The notes under the pieces are model-generated. The model saw nothing but the letters and a program-made list of their open reading frames with translations, was not told the DNA's origin and searched no databases. From NCBI RefSeq assembly GCF_002014975.1, contig NZ_MUXV01000002.1, forward strand, positions 56,534 through 120,533: a DNA stretch of 64,000 bases. The letters are read 5' to 3'. Source of the DNA: Moraxella bovis. GTDB taxonomy: Bacteria > Pseudomonadota > Gammaproteobacteria > Pseudomonadales > Moraxellaceae. A program made the translations under genes and the position numbers. This document shows, piece after piece, positions 41,601 through 50,296 of this stretch (the first letter of the stretch is position 1; each line of letters opens with the position of its first letter).

Positions 41601-42531
41601 CCCCTGCATAGGGAGCGATGGCTGTTGGGTGATTGTGCGTTTCTACTTTCATCAAGATATCAATAGGCTCTTCATGAAAGTCATACTCATGCACGCCATC
41701 ACTATTTTTATTGACATAAAAACGCTTGGCAGTAAAGCCTTCCATAACCGCCGCATTGTCTTTATATGCCGACAAAATATCCTCAGGCGAGGTTTCATGG
41801 GTATTTTTAATCATTTTAAATAATGATTTGTCTTGTTTTTTGCCGTCAATCGTCCATTCAGAGTTAAAAATCTTATGACGGCAATGCTCGCTGTTGGCTT
41901 GGGCGAACATCATGAGCTCCACATCAGTGGGGTTACGAGCTAAGATGTTAAAATGCTTGACCAAATAATCCATGTCTTCATCCGACAGGGCAAAACCAAA
42001 CTCACGATTTGCCTGCACCAATGCCGAACGCCCCTGCCCCATGATGTCAATGTGTGTGAGGCTGGCAGGTTTGTCATCGCCAAACAGAGCCTTGACCGCT
42101 GATAACTCATGGCTTAGACTTTGGGTCATGCGGTCGTGCAGGATATTTTGGGCGACCTGTGGCAGTTTGCGTGGTAGCTCGCCCTCGCCTGTTAGTGTGA
42201 ACAATACCACACGCTCGACACGCTCAATGTCCACCCCACAGTTTCTAAAAATATCGGTCGCTTTGGACGCCCACGGACTAATCGTGCCAAAACGTGGCGA
42301 CACCACCACTTGACGTTCGCCCTCGCTTGCCTTATCCTCATCAAACTCCAAGCCGTCATTTAAGAGACTCAACGCTTTTTGGCGTGCATCAGCCGTCAGA
42401 TAGCTAGGAAAAACATAAATCTGCTGTGACTTGATGGCACGGATGGGTAAATTGGCTTTGGTATTTAGCTCTTTAATGAGAGCGTCTGTCTGAAACTGGG
42501 TTAAAAACGGCTTTCCAGCGATGGTCATCAT
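38608..42531 (-). CDS. purL: Phosphoribosylformylglycinamidine synthase
   Basis: A 1307-residue single-chain enzyme of purine synthesis that converts FGAR to FGAM with glutamine and ATP. The order is an N-terminal PurS-like region, the two AIRS-like synthetase halves ('FAQANSEHCRHKIFNSEW', 'KVETHNHPTAIAPY', 'SIHDVGAGGLSNAMPEL') and a C-terminal class I glutamine amidotransferase domain with the Cys in GVCNGCQMMS and the His/Glu in MPHPERTLR. The ATG at 42529-42531 has GGGGA 9 nt upstream; a second ATG follows directly. Length is close to the large enterobacterial form (~1295). It is divergent from the fixH-like gene. Confidence 0.97.
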   Translation of the reverse strand: MMTIAGKPFLTQFQTDALIKELNTKANLPIRAIKSQQIYVFPSYLTADARQKALSLLNDGLEFDEDKASEGERQVVVSPRFGTISPWASKATDIFRNCGVDIERVERVVLFTLTGEGELPRKLPQVAQNILHDRMTQSLSHELSAVKALFGDDKPASLTHIDIMGQGRSALVQANREFGFALSDEDMDYLVKHFNILARNPTDVELMMFAQANSEHCRHKIFNSEWTIDGKKQDKSLFKMIKNTHETSPEDILSAYKDNAAVMEGFTAKRFYVNKNSDGVHEYDFHEEPIDILMKVETHNHPTAIAPYAGAATGSGGEIRDEGATGRGGKPKAGLVGFSVSHLHLPEMPEKWEVQTKAYGKPERMASALEIMTHAPLGSAAFSNEFGRPNLTGYFRSFQLDTSVMHDGSQMRGYHKPIMIAGGYGNIKRDLVEKNAIKQGDLLIVLGGPAMQIGLGGGAASSVNSGSLDEGLDFASVQRDNAEMERRCQEVIDTCWAMEAEHNPIVSIHDVGAGGLSNAMPELVDDHELGAVLELRKVPSLERGMSPMAIWSNEAQERYVLAIDPKDEELFTQICERERCPFAILGVATDVRQLKVNDELLPEQPVDMPMQVLLGGTPKMKRSVGRQNVQLTTLNVDEPDIASAVRDVLRHPTVASKSFLISIGDRSITGMVVREQYVGRYQVPVADCAVTMTGLLADTGEAMAMGERTPVALISPKASARLAVGETVTNLASANIAKISDITLSANWMAACGDDGEDVALYDAVHAVGEELCPALGIAIPVGKDSLSMRASWQDDGVDKAVVSPMSLIITGFAPVQDINKTLTPELINADSRLYRIDLSKGKFRLGGSILAQTLGQLGDDCPDVDSADDLRRFFEFIQSANKQGFISAYHDISDGGLIATVAEMQFTARVAINLSLDDDNVLGQLFAEELGAVVQVLPEYAFDFEELAHSMGVSELMSEIGQVFETPAGGADQDILSIQTATVDLEFMRSDLQNEWTKVSHAIASLRDNPVCADQEFALINDIDHHGLIAQANYDLNQAVEAPYVNARTSQPKVAILREQGVNGHLEMAAGFKLAGFDALDVHMSDLMSGRVNLRDVDGLVACGGFSYGDVLGAGSGWANSVLHHEELSMMFARFFHRPETFALGVCNGCQMMSQLKGLMVGAEYFPRFSTNVSARFEARTVNVRVERTKSVLLKGMQDSILPIAVAHGEGFANLDDKAIFELENSGQIALRYVDSQGRPTEHYPLNPNGSPQGITGICSNDGRVTLMMPHPERTLRAVNHSWKPNEWDKDGAWMRLFRNARAFLR

Positions 42532-42801
42532 GATGGTTATTCCCCACAATTTGATGGATAAGAAAAATGACAAACAATATAAAAGCAACGAGCAATTATC
42601 AGCACGCTATTTTAACAGATTCTACCCCGATTATGCCAATGCTTTACTGATATTTTTTAAATTATTGGGAGGCATTGAACGCTTGTGGTACAATTTGCAT
42701 TATAGAAATATGTTAGAAACAAAATGCTGTTTTTGGATGGAAATTTTGGCTTTTTTAGACAAAAAATGCTACAATAAGCCAAATTTTATCCCCATGTCAT
42801 C

Positions 42802-43470
42802 ATGTCAGCGACCACCCCAACCCCCAATACCCCCCAAACCACTGCCAACATCAATGCCAATGTTTGGTATAAAAACTACATGGTCATCGTGTTTGTCATC
42901 GGACTGCCACTCATTGTGGTAATTTCTTGTGTTTTCTTTATCGTGCACGCCTTTAAAATCAAAGACTCGCCCGTGCGTGATGATTGGTACATGGACGGCA
43001 AAAGCCTCTATCAAGATGCCTCCAAAGATAAGCTCGCCCATGATTTGGGCTTATCAGGAATCATGCGATTGGACGGCACGCCTGATGATTATGCCGTGCG
43101 ATTTGAACTAAAATCCGCCCAAGCCATGAGCTATCCTGCCACGCTCAATGTCAAAGTTTCACACGCCACCGACAAAGCCAAAGACCGTGATTTTGTGCTG
43201 ACCTACCAAAGCGACAATCTATATACCGGCAAGTTCACCCTTGACCCCCTGCCTGCCAAATACTATCTTGACATCAGCAATGATGACCACAGTACTGCCA
43301 AGATAGAAGCTGGTTCATGGCGACTGACCCACAGCCAAAAACTGCCTGCCCAAAACGTGGCGTTTTTGCCTTTGACCGCCTTTGATGATGAGCGTCAAGC
43401 CCTGCCCGACCAACGAGACAAACGCCACCAACAGCACACCCCCGACACCATACCACCATTGGCACAATAA
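42802..43470 (+). CDS. FixH family membrane protein
   Basis: A 222-residue protein with one N-terminal membrane anchor (YMVIVFVIGLPLIVVISCVF, residues ~26-45) followed by a periplasmic domain with 'KIKDSPVRDDWYMDGKSLYQD', typical of the FixH family. FixH is linked in other bacteria to copper handling and assembly of cbb3 oxidase, but no fixG or cco genes are present here, so the role is uncertain. A Gln/His-rich tail ends the protein. It is followed 18 bp later by the TraX-like gene, suggesting co-transcription. Confidence 0.75.
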   Translation: MSATTPTPNTPQTTANINANVWYKNYMVIVFVIGLPLIVVISCVFFIVHAFKIKDSPVRDDWYMDGKSLYQDASKDKLAHDLGLSGIMRLDGTPDDYAVRFELKSAQAMSYPATLNVKVSHATDKAKDRDFVLTYQSDNLYTGKFTLDPLPAKYYLDISNDDHSTAKIEAGSWRLTHSQKLPAQNVAFLPLTAFDDERQALPDQRDKRHQQHTPDTIPPLAQ

Positions 43471-43488
43471 CTCATCAACAAGCCCAAG

Positions 43489-44274
43489 ATGACCAATATA
43501 AGCCGTCAAACCCATCAACCATTGACCGCTTTTCATGTCAAATGGCTTGCCATGCTACTCATGACCGCCGACCATGTGGCATGGCGGTTTTTGGATTATG
43601 ATGTGCATTCATCAGAGATGTTACACTTTGTGGGGCGGGCGGTGGCTCCACTCATGTGTTATTTGCTCGTGGTCGGCTTTTATCATACGCATGACATCAA
43701 GGGCTATGCCAAACGGTTGGGGCTGTTTGCCCTTATCTCACAACTGCCCTTTTGGTTTTTTAATATTGGCATTGCTCATACTGCCCTGCTTTGGCAAGGG
43801 GTTTCTTTTGATGATTGGGCGGTACTGACCCCTTTTATAGGCGGTAACGTGCTGTTCTCGCTCTTATTATCGCTCATTGCTTTGATGATTCGTCACCATA
43901 AATCTTTTCACCTTTGGGAAAAGGCAATCCTTATCGTCCTGCTCTATCCCATCATCAGTCTGTGTGATTATGGTTTTGCCATGATTTATATGACGTTATT
44001 GTTTGATTATTTTTATAAAAATAAACCCAACTACCTTATCATCGCTTATCTCTTATCCTTGCCTATCATCTATGTGCTCATCTATGGCTTTAACACCACC
44101 GTAGGGCTTGGCTATATGCACTTTGGCATGATATTGACCGCCCTTATCATCCATGGTTTTAATGGACAAAAAGGCTCTGACTTTGGCGGTCGCTATCTGT
44201 TTTATTGGTTTTATCCTGTGCATTTATTAGTCATTGCTGTGGCGGAATATTTGCTTTTAGATTATGTTAAATAA
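43489..44274 (+). CDS. TraX family membrane protein
   Basis: A 261-residue membrane protein with about eight helices. The opening 'FHVKWLAMLLMTADHVAWRF' matches the TraX family (K-x-x-A-x-x-x-M-x-x-D-H), originally described as the F-plasmid pilin N-acetylase but widespread on chromosomes as an acyltransferase-like protein. No conjugation genes are nearby. The closing 'GGRYLFYWFYPVHLLVIAV' is also typical. It follows the FixH-like gene by 18 bp. What it acylates in this organism is not readable. Confidence 0.85.
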   Translation: MTNISRQTHQPLTAFHVKWLAMLLMTADHVAWRFLDYDVHSSEMLHFVGRAVAPLMCYLLVVGFYHTHDIKGYAKRLGLFALISQLPFWFFNIGIAHTALLWQGVSFDDWAVLTPFIGGNVLFSLLLSLIALMIRHHKSFHLWEKAILIVLLYPIISLCDYGFAMIYMTLLFDYFYKNKPNYLIIAYLLSLPIIYVLIYGFNTTVGLGYMHFGMILTALIIHGFNGQKGSDFGGRYLFYWFYPVHLLVIAVAEYLLLDYVK

Positions 44275-44354
44275 ATTATCAATGTCAAAAAACAACTCAA
44301 AGATTATGCTTTTAATTTATAACATTTAAAAGAATAAAAATTACTCTACTCTTT

Positions 44355-44483
44355 TAGGGCGTGCCTACCATTGATAACATTTTTATACAATAAGTTAAAA
44401 ACCTAACATTTTAAATTAATTTTTGCATGAAAAATGGCTAAATCTTGTTTTTCATTGCAAATACCAAAGGCAGGCACGCCCTA
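44355..44483. repeat. Inverted-repeat (MITE-like) element, family C, copy 2
   Basis: Perfect 12 bp ends (TAGGGCGTGCCT at 44355-44366, complement at 44472-44483) enclose 105 bp. The interior contains TTTTTGCATGAAAAATGGCT and TTTTCATTGCAAATAC, shared with the 1999-2200 element. The window ends at 63973-64000 with the same TAGGGCGTGCCTGCC end and TTTTGTATTTGC. It fills part of the 44275-44612 gap; the rest shows nothing clear apart from the leader of the next gene. Confidence 0.7.
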
Positions 44484-44612
44484 TACAAGCCATTGATTCA
44501 CCAAGGACGATTGTAATTTGCCCCCACAATCAAGCCATCCAATAACCAATAAACCACCATTTTAACTTAAAATTAGAGTAATATATGCACATCATCACCC
44601 CAAGGAGCTTTT

Positions 44613-45181
44613 ATGAAAAATCTCATCCGCTGTGTATTATCTGCTGTTTTGCTTAGCTCTATACCTGCATCTGCACTAACCATTGCCCCGCCCGTATCAG
44701 AAACAGAAAAAGTTAGAAACACACATCGCTTATTTATCGGCTCCAAAAAGTCGCCTTAGAGAGACTGGAAAAATATGGCTTTATGGACATTAAAGACAGT
44801 GGTAAGCATGAATGTTTTATGGATGATGAGGTGTTTCGTTGTAGAGTTATACACCCTTACGCTTTTGTTATGAAAGATGATGTTTTTGCCAAAATCGATT
44901 ATAACTTCAATCCAAGGTTTTCATCTATCCAATCAATATCTACCACCCTATCCAAAGATGAGAAAGATGAACTCATTAATGTCCTAAACATGGCAACTGA
45001 TGACCCACAAATGTCAGAGATCATCATTGACAAGTTGGTTCAAGATTATCACGCAAAAGTCGCCAAGAAAGAAATCATAGAAAAAGGATGGCATGTTTAT
45101 TCTGTTTATTTTAACTATTATGGTGTAATTATTGAATTGACAGGCAGTGATGAAGAATTTATATATCTTTATGTTAATTAA
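44613..45181 (+). pseudogene. Secreted hypothetical protein, broken by a frameshift
   Basis: AAGGAG at 44602-44607 precedes an ATG opening a signal peptide (MKNLIRCVLSAVLLSSIPASA). The frame ends at a TAG near 44757 after 'RLFIGSKKSP'. The next frame continues as LQKVALERLEKYGFMDIKDS to the stop at 45179-45181. Adding one base in the TTATTTATCGG stretch restores one reading frame (RLFYRLQKVALERLE) of about 189 residues. The mature protein would be small and periplasmic, with two Cys (HECFMDDEVFRC) that could form a disulfide. No family recognised. Confidence 0.65.
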
Positions 45182-45189
45182 TCCAAAAA

Positions 45190-45220
45190 AAGAAAAAGGC
45201 GTCAGCCATCAGCCACGCCT
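45190..45220 (-). terminator. Terminator of the DUF21/CBS gene
   Basis: On the minus strand AGGCGT and ACGCCT, extended by a partly paired GGCTGATGGCT loop, are followed by TTTTTCTTTTTTT. It lies 20 bp past the stop of the DUF21/CBS gene. Confidence 0.65.
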
Positions 45221-45240
45221 AGTCTTTGATTTGCAAATTA

Positions 45241-46431
45241 TCATCCATTTGACACATTATCCACATTTTTATCATCAGCAACGGTCGTGCCTAGCCTGCT
45301 CATGCGTCTGTCCATGAGCTGACGGGCAAGGGCTTGCATGTCATCAACACGGTCAATCTCATCAACAATTTCAAGCCCAAGCAAGGTTTCAAGGACATCT
45401 TCTAAGCTCACAATACCTTTGACTTCGCCAAACTCACCCACGACAAGGGCGATGTGCAGTCGCTCTTTTAACATCAAATCAAGCACATCAAACAGCTTCA
45501 TCTTGGCAAAGACAAAGGTAATGTCTCGTTTAAAGGCTTTGATGGGTGTGTGAATCTCTTGGTTGGCTTTGGCAATGAGCAGGTCACTTTTTAGCACAAA
45601 ACCTGTGGCATTATCTAGGTCTTCATCAAAAATGGGAAAACGTGAAAATGGCAATTTGGCATGAACAGCAAATACATCGCCTACCGTCATATTCTCATCA
45701 AAGGCGATCATCACCGAGCGTGGCGTAACAATACTCTCGACATGAATCATGCTCAGAGCCAACGAGTTTTTGATGATGCGTGTCTCAAGCTCGCTCATCT
45801 GTCCTGATACCTCACCTTGATTGGCAAGGGCGATAAATTCATGACGGTTAAACCCGCTCTCGTTGTTGCCCCGAGTGAGTAGGCGAGAGACTTTTTCGGC
45901 AACCCACACGATGGGAAACAGCAAAATACTAATACCTTTGACATAGTACGCCACTGGCACAGCAAAACGTCGCCAATAAGTCGCCCCCAGCGTCTTTGGG
46001 ATAATCTCGCTACCCATAAGTACCGCCAATGTCATCACGCCACTAAACACCCCAAACCACGCACTACCAAACACGATGGTCGCCTGCGAACCTGCCCCAA
46101 GCGAGCCTAAGGTATTGGCGATGGTGTTGAGCGTGAGAATTGATGAGATGGATTTTTCGATGTTTTTAACTTTGACTTCGTTAAGCAAGTCGGCAGTTTT
46201 AGGGCTGTCATCTCTTAGCGTGTCGATATAGCTTGGGGTCATTGTCAGAAGAGTTGCTTCTGAAATAGAACAAATAAAGGAAACAATCAGCGACAACGCC
46301 ACATAAAAGATAAGCAAAATAACATTGGTGCTACCCGCCTGTCCCACACTCTCGCCTGTGGCAGCAAGGACAGTGATGGGTGTGATGGCTAATAAAAAGA
46401 TAACAATAAGGAAAAATCGCGGTCGGGGCAT
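45241..46431 (-). CDS. DUF21/CBS-domain membrane protein (CNNM/CorC-like)
   Basis: A 396-residue protein with an N-terminal hydrophobic leader, a DUF21 domain of about four helices (residues ~35-180) and a pair of CBS domains (~210-340) including 'VESIVTPRSVMIAFDENMTV' and 'EFGEVKGIVSLEDVLETLLG', typical of the CNNM/CorB family. Members are proposed magnesium or cation efflux proteins. No CorC_HlyC domain follows; the protein ends soon after the CBS pair. No ribosome binding site is evident before the ATG. It stands alone on the minus strand, divergent from yajC. Confidence 0.88.
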   Translation of the reverse strand: MPRPRFFLIVIFLLAITPITVLAATGESVGQAGSTNVILLIFYVALSLIVSFICSISEATLLTMTPSYIDTLRDDSPKTADLLNEVKVKNIEKSISSILTLNTIANTLGSLGAGSQATIVFGSAWFGVFSGVMTLAVLMGSEIIPKTLGATYWRRFAVPVAYYVKGISILLFPIVWVAEKVSRLLTRGNNESGFNRHEFIALANQGEVSGQMSELETRIIKNSLALSMIHVESIVTPRSVMIAFDENMTVGDVFAVHAKLPFSRFPIFDEDLDNATGFVLKSDLLIAKANQEIHTPIKAFKRDITFVFAKMKLFDVLDLMLKERLHIALVVGEFGEVKGIVSLEDVLETLLGLEIVDEIDRVDDMQALARQLMDRRMSRLGTTVADDKNVDNVSNG

Positions 46432-46567
46432 ATAAAGAATGAGTGGCTTAAATTAACCGCTAATATTAAGCCAAAATGATGGCAACTGCAAGTATTTTAG
46501 GATAAAGTGGACAATTTTGTGATGATAAACGTGGTTGGGATTGGGAGTAGGACGATATTTTTGGGGA

Positions 46568-46611
46568 AATTTATAAAATTTTTCAAAGACTTATGTAAAA
46601 TTTTATAAATT
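46568..46611. repeat. Perfect 15 bp A/T inverted repeat upstream of yajC
   Basis: AATTTATAAAATTTT at 46568-46582 and its exact complement at 46597-46611 flank 14 nt. It lies just before the probable yajC promoter region (a TATGAT at 46626-46631), so it may be an operator-like site or a hairpin. Confidence 0.6.
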
Positions 46612-46669
46612 GTGTTTGTTTTATGGTATGATATGCGTTATTTTTCGTTTTGGAAATTTAGGAACGCTC

Positions 46670-46987
46670 ATGCTACTTTCTATTTTGGCAACCACTGCCC
46701 CTGCTCAGCCCAATGCCTTTTTGCAATTATTACCGATGGTTGCCATTTTTGCCATTTTTTATTTTCTCATCATTCGCCCCCAGTCCAAGCGTGCCAAAGA
46801 ACACCGTGCTATGGTCAATGCGTTGGCGGTGGATAATGAGGTGGTATTTGCTGGCGGTCTGGTCGGTCGTGTCAAAAAAGTTGATGGCGACTATGCGGTC
46901 ATCGCCCTAAACAACAACACCGATGTCAAAATCCAACGTGCGTCCGTGATTAGCGTATTGCCCAAAGGCACGATTGAAAATATCTAA
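46670..46987 (+). CDS. yajC: Preprotein translocase subunit YajC
   Basis: A 105-residue single-helix inner-membrane protein of the SecDF-YajC complex. The helix FLQLLPMVAIFAIFYFLIIR is followed by the family motif RPQSKRAKEHRAMVNAL and a small SH3-like domain (GDYAVIALNNNTDVKIQRAS). AGGAAC lies a few bases before the ATG at 46670; a longer upstream frame is not supported. It is followed by secD after an unusually long 180 bp gap. Confidence 0.95.
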   Translation: MLLSILATTAPAQPNAFLQLLPMVAIFAIFYFLIIRPQSKRAKEHRAMVNALAVDNEVVFAGGLVGRVKKVDGDYAVIALNNNTDVKIQRASVISVLPKGTIENI

Positions 46988-47167
46988 ATTCGGTACTGTT
47001 AAAGACGCATTTTAAATAAACGCATCGGGCAAAAGGATAAGCCCTATTTTAACAAGACCAAACAATGATTTAACACTTAAATTATTGTCAATTATTAAAG
47101 GGTTTAATGATAATTATTTTTTAAAATAAATTAAACCCACATCATCAACCTTTGTAAAGAAGTCCTT

Positions 47168-49042
47168 ATGCATTACCCTGCTTGGAAATACATACTCATC
47201 GCTGTGGTGCTGGTCGTTGCTGGCTTGTACGCCCTACCCAATCTCTACCCTGACGAACCTGCGGTACAAATCACAGGTGCCAGTGCTGGTACTGAACTGA
47301 CATCCGACGTGTTGGTACAGTCACAGGCTCTGCTTGATAAGGCAGGTTTGGCACATCATGATGGTAGCTTTGCCAATAACAGTGCCTTGATTCGCCTAAA
47401 TACCGCCGAAGACCAGCTCAAAGCCCAAGAGACCCTCCGCCAAAACCTAGGTGAAAACTACGTTGTGGCACTAAATCTTGCCCAGACCACGCCCCAATGG
47501 CTAAAAAATATCGGAGCAAAGCCGATGAAGCTGGGTCTGGACTTACGTGGGGGCGTGCGGTTCGTCCTAGAAGTGGACATGGATAAAGCGTTAGAGCAAC
47601 GCCTAACGGTTGCCACCCAAGATGTGCGTCGCAATCTACGCACCGCCAAAATCGCTGTCAAAAGCCTAAGAACCACCAAAGATGGCATGGTACTGACCTT
47701 TAACAGCGACAATCAACGCAGCCAAGCCCAAAGCGCCCTGCAAGGGAGCATGATGGACTTCACGCTAAGACCCCTTGCCAGTAATGACGGGGCGGTGCTA
47801 GAACTCACTTATACCGAACAAGCCCTAAACCAAATCAACGAGTACGCTGTCGGTCAGAACTTGACCACCTTGCGTAACCGTATCAATGAGCTTGGTGTGG
47901 CAGAAGCACTGGTACAGTCGCAAGGCACCAACCGTATCGTTGTGGAACTACCTGGTGTGCAGGACACCGCCGAAGCCAAGCGTGTACTGGGTCGTACGGC
48001 AAACTTAGAGTTTCGCATGGTCAGTGAAGACGCTCATAACTTCACAGGTGGTATCGCCCCTGCTGGTACCGAAGCCTTCCCTTTTGGCACGCTTGATGGT
48101 CCACCCGTCTTACTTGACCGCCAAGCCATCGTGACAGGCGACAAAGTCCAAAACGCCCAAGCTGGTGTTGATGAAAATGGTCGCCCACAGGTATCCATCA
48201 CCCTAGACACAGCAGGTGGTCGCCTCATGCAAAACGCCACTCGCACCAGTGTGGGCAAACAGATGGCGGTGCTATTTATTGAAAATAAACAACGTGTCGG
48301 CTATGAGACTGACCCCACCACAGGCGAGACCAAAGAAGTGCGTCAGCCATATAGTGAGACTCGGGTCATCAACCAAGCCACCATTCAGGCAGTATTAGGC
48401 TCATCCTTTGTCATCACAGGACTAGATAGCCCTGCCGAAGCTGGCGAGCTTGCCCTACTGCTTCGCTCTGGGGCGTTAGCGGCACCGATGTACTTTGTTG
48501 AAGAGCGTACCATTGGTCCATCACTGGGTCAAGATAACATTGATAAAGGTCTTAATGCATCTAAAATCGGCTATCTGCTTGTGTTCTTATGGATGATTGT
48601 GTTCTATCGTGCTTGCGGCGTGATTGCCAACATTGCCCTTGCCTTTAATATCATCATGCTAGTGGCGGTAATGTCCATCATCGGCTCATCACTGACCCTG
48701 CCTGGTATCGCTGGGGTCGTGCTAACCATGGGTATGGCGGTCGATGCCAACGTGCTGATTTTTGAGCGGATTCGTGAAGAACTTGCCAATGGAGCCAGAC
48801 CCAAATCCGCCATTGTTGCAGGCTTTGACCGTGCATTTAGCTCTATCTTTGATGGTAACATCACAACGTTGCTTGTTGCCTTTATCTTGTTTGCCATCGG
48901 TACAGGTCCTGTCAAGGGCTTTGCCATCACGCTTGCGATTGGTATCATTACCTCGCTATTTACCGCCATCATCGTCACTCGTGCCCTGATGCAGTTATGG
49001 TATGGCAATCGCAAAAATCTCACCAAAATCAGTATCGGCTAG
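47168..49042 (+). CDS. secD: Protein translocase subunit SecD
   Basis: A 624-residue inner-membrane protein that uses the proton gradient to help complete protein export. It has one N-terminal helix, a large periplasmic region with the GLDLRGGVRFVLEVD motif (~residue 117) and NRIVVELPGVQD, then five C-terminal helices with GMAVDANVLIFERIREEL, the conserved Asp of the proton path. Length is near the E. coli value (615). The 180 bp leader between yajC and secD contains GGGTTTAAT at 47100-47108 with its complement at 47130-47138, a possible hairpin about 30 nt before the start. Confidence 0.97.
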   Translation: MHYPAWKYILIAVVLVVAGLYALPNLYPDEPAVQITGASAGTELTSDVLVQSQALLDKAGLAHHDGSFANNSALIRLNTAEDQLKAQETLRQNLGENYVVALNLAQTTPQWLKNIGAKPMKLGLDLRGGVRFVLEVDMDKALEQRLTVATQDVRRNLRTAKIAVKSLRTTKDGMVLTFNSDNQRSQAQSALQGSMMDFTLRPLASNDGAVLELTYTEQALNQINEYAVGQNLTTLRNRINELGVAEALVQSQGTNRIVVELPGVQDTAEAKRVLGRTANLEFRMVSEDAHNFTGGIAPAGTEAFPFGTLDGPPVLLDRQAIVTGDKVQNAQAGVDENGRPQVSITLDTAGGRLMQNATRTSVGKQMAVLFIENKQRVGYETDPTTGETKEVRQPYSETRVINQATIQAVLGSSFVITGLDSPAEAGELALLLRSGALAAPMYFVEERTIGPSLGQDNIDKGLNASKIGYLLVFLWMIVFYRACGVIANIALAFNIIMLVAVMSIIGSSLTLPGIAGVVLTMGMAVDANVLIFERIREELANGARPKSAIVAGFDRAFSSIFDGNITTLLVAFILFAIGTGPVKGFAITLAIGIITSLFTAIIVTRALMQLWYGNRKNLTKISIG

Positions 49043-49051
49043 GAGTAAAAG

Positions 49052-50179
49052 ATGACAGACAATAACGACAATCTTAACACCGCCAGTGAGACTCGCCGTC
49101 GTCGCGCCCCACGCCGTGACGGTAAGGGCAGTAATGCCTCTGCTAATGCCAGTCTTAACAATCAAGCCATCATCGCCCAAACCGATGAGTTTGCCGAAAA
49201 AGAAGGCGGGGTCAAACTGCTGGGCAATAAACGCATTATCCCGTTTATGAAATTAGAAATCCCCATGGTGGTAATCTCTGCCATCTTGGTAATTGCCAGT
49301 CTGGTTGCCATCACCACCAAAGGGCTAAATCTAGGACTAGACTTCACAGGCGGCATCTCTGCCGATGTGGCATACAGTCAGCCTGTCGAGCAAGCACAGG
49401 TTGCTTCTGCCCTAGCTGACAAAGGCTTTAATGATGCGGTCGTACAATATCTCGGCACCCGTCAAGAGCTACTCATTCGCCTGCCACCCCAAGAGAATAA
49501 AGACCCCGAAGGTCTAAGCAACGCCCTTAGTGACGCTCTAAACCTGCCTGCCAACCCTGCCAAAGTGGACAACGTCAACATCATCGGCAGTCAAGTAGGC
49601 AAAGAGGTCTATACACAGTCGCTCATGGCGTTAGGACTGGCACTTATCCTAATGATGGTGTACATCGCCATGCGCTTTCAGTTTAAATTGGCAGTGGGGG
49701 CAACGCTCGCTCTGTTTCATGACGTGGTTGTGGTGTGTGGACTGTTTGCCATCTTTGGTTGGCCTTTTGACTTGACCGTGCTTGCCTCTGTATTGGCATT
49801 GATTGGTTATTCGGTAAATGATACCATCGTGGTCTATGACCGTATCCGTGAGAATTTTCGCCGTGTGCGTGGACTACTACCCCGTCAAGTCATTGACTTA
49901 TCTTTAACCGAGACCTTACGCCGTACTTGCATGACTTCTGGTACAGTCTTTGTAGTCGTGCTTGCCTTGCTGTTTTTGGGTGGCGAAGGGTTGTTTTGGT
50001 TTGCTTTGGCTCAGTTTATCGGCACCATTGCAGGAACGTATTCATCTATCTATGTTGCCAGCTCCATTCCTTTACGTATGGGACTATCTCGTGAAGATTT
50101 TGTGGTACGTGTCAAACCTGAGTTTGAAGAAGAAGTGGTGGTCTTTGCTGATCCCAAACTCCAAAACGCCCAAGATTGA
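49052..50179 (+). CDS. secF: Protein translocase subunit SecF
   Basis: A 375-residue partner of SecD with six helices. Motifs: GLNLGLDFTGGISADVAY in the periplasmic part, 'GYSVNDTIVVYDRIRENFR' (proton-path Asp) and 'TLRRTCMTSGTVFVVVLAL'. It is longer than the E. coli protein (323) because of a ~50-residue polar N-terminal extension with an Arg-rich patch (TRRRRAPRRDGK). AGGAG precedes the ATG. It starts 9 bp after secD. Confidence 0.96.
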   Translation: MTDNNDNLNTASETRRRRAPRRDGKGSNASANASLNNQAIIAQTDEFAEKEGGVKLLGNKRIIPFMKLEIPMVVISAILVIASLVAITTKGLNLGLDFTGGISADVAYSQPVEQAQVASALADKGFNDAVVQYLGTRQELLIRLPPQENKDPEGLSNALSDALNLPANPAKVDNVNIIGSQVGKEVYTQSLMALGLALILMMVYIAMRFQFKLAVGATLALFHDVVVVCGLFAIFGWPFDLTVLASVLALIGYSVNDTIVVYDRIRENFRRVRGLLPRQVIDLSLTETLRRTCMTSGTVFVVVLALLFLGGEGLFWFALAQFIGTIAGTYSSIYVASSIPLRMGLSREDFVVRVKPEFEEEVVVFADPKLQNAQD

Positions 50180-50185
50180 TTGCTC

Positions 50186-50222
50186 AAAAAACCGCTCAAC
50201 TGATTTTGGGCGGTTTTGTTTT
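50186..50222 (+). terminator. Terminator after secF
   Basis: AAAAACCGCTC and GGGCGGTTTTG-TTTT form a stem with one mismatch and a ~9 nt loop, ending in T-rich sequence, about 10 bp past the secF stop. Confidence 0.8.
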
Positions 50223-50296
50223 ACGGGAAAAATAAAATGAAATGGAATGATTAGATGAATTAGCGTGGTGCTATTTTACAGAATTAAAATTTATGA

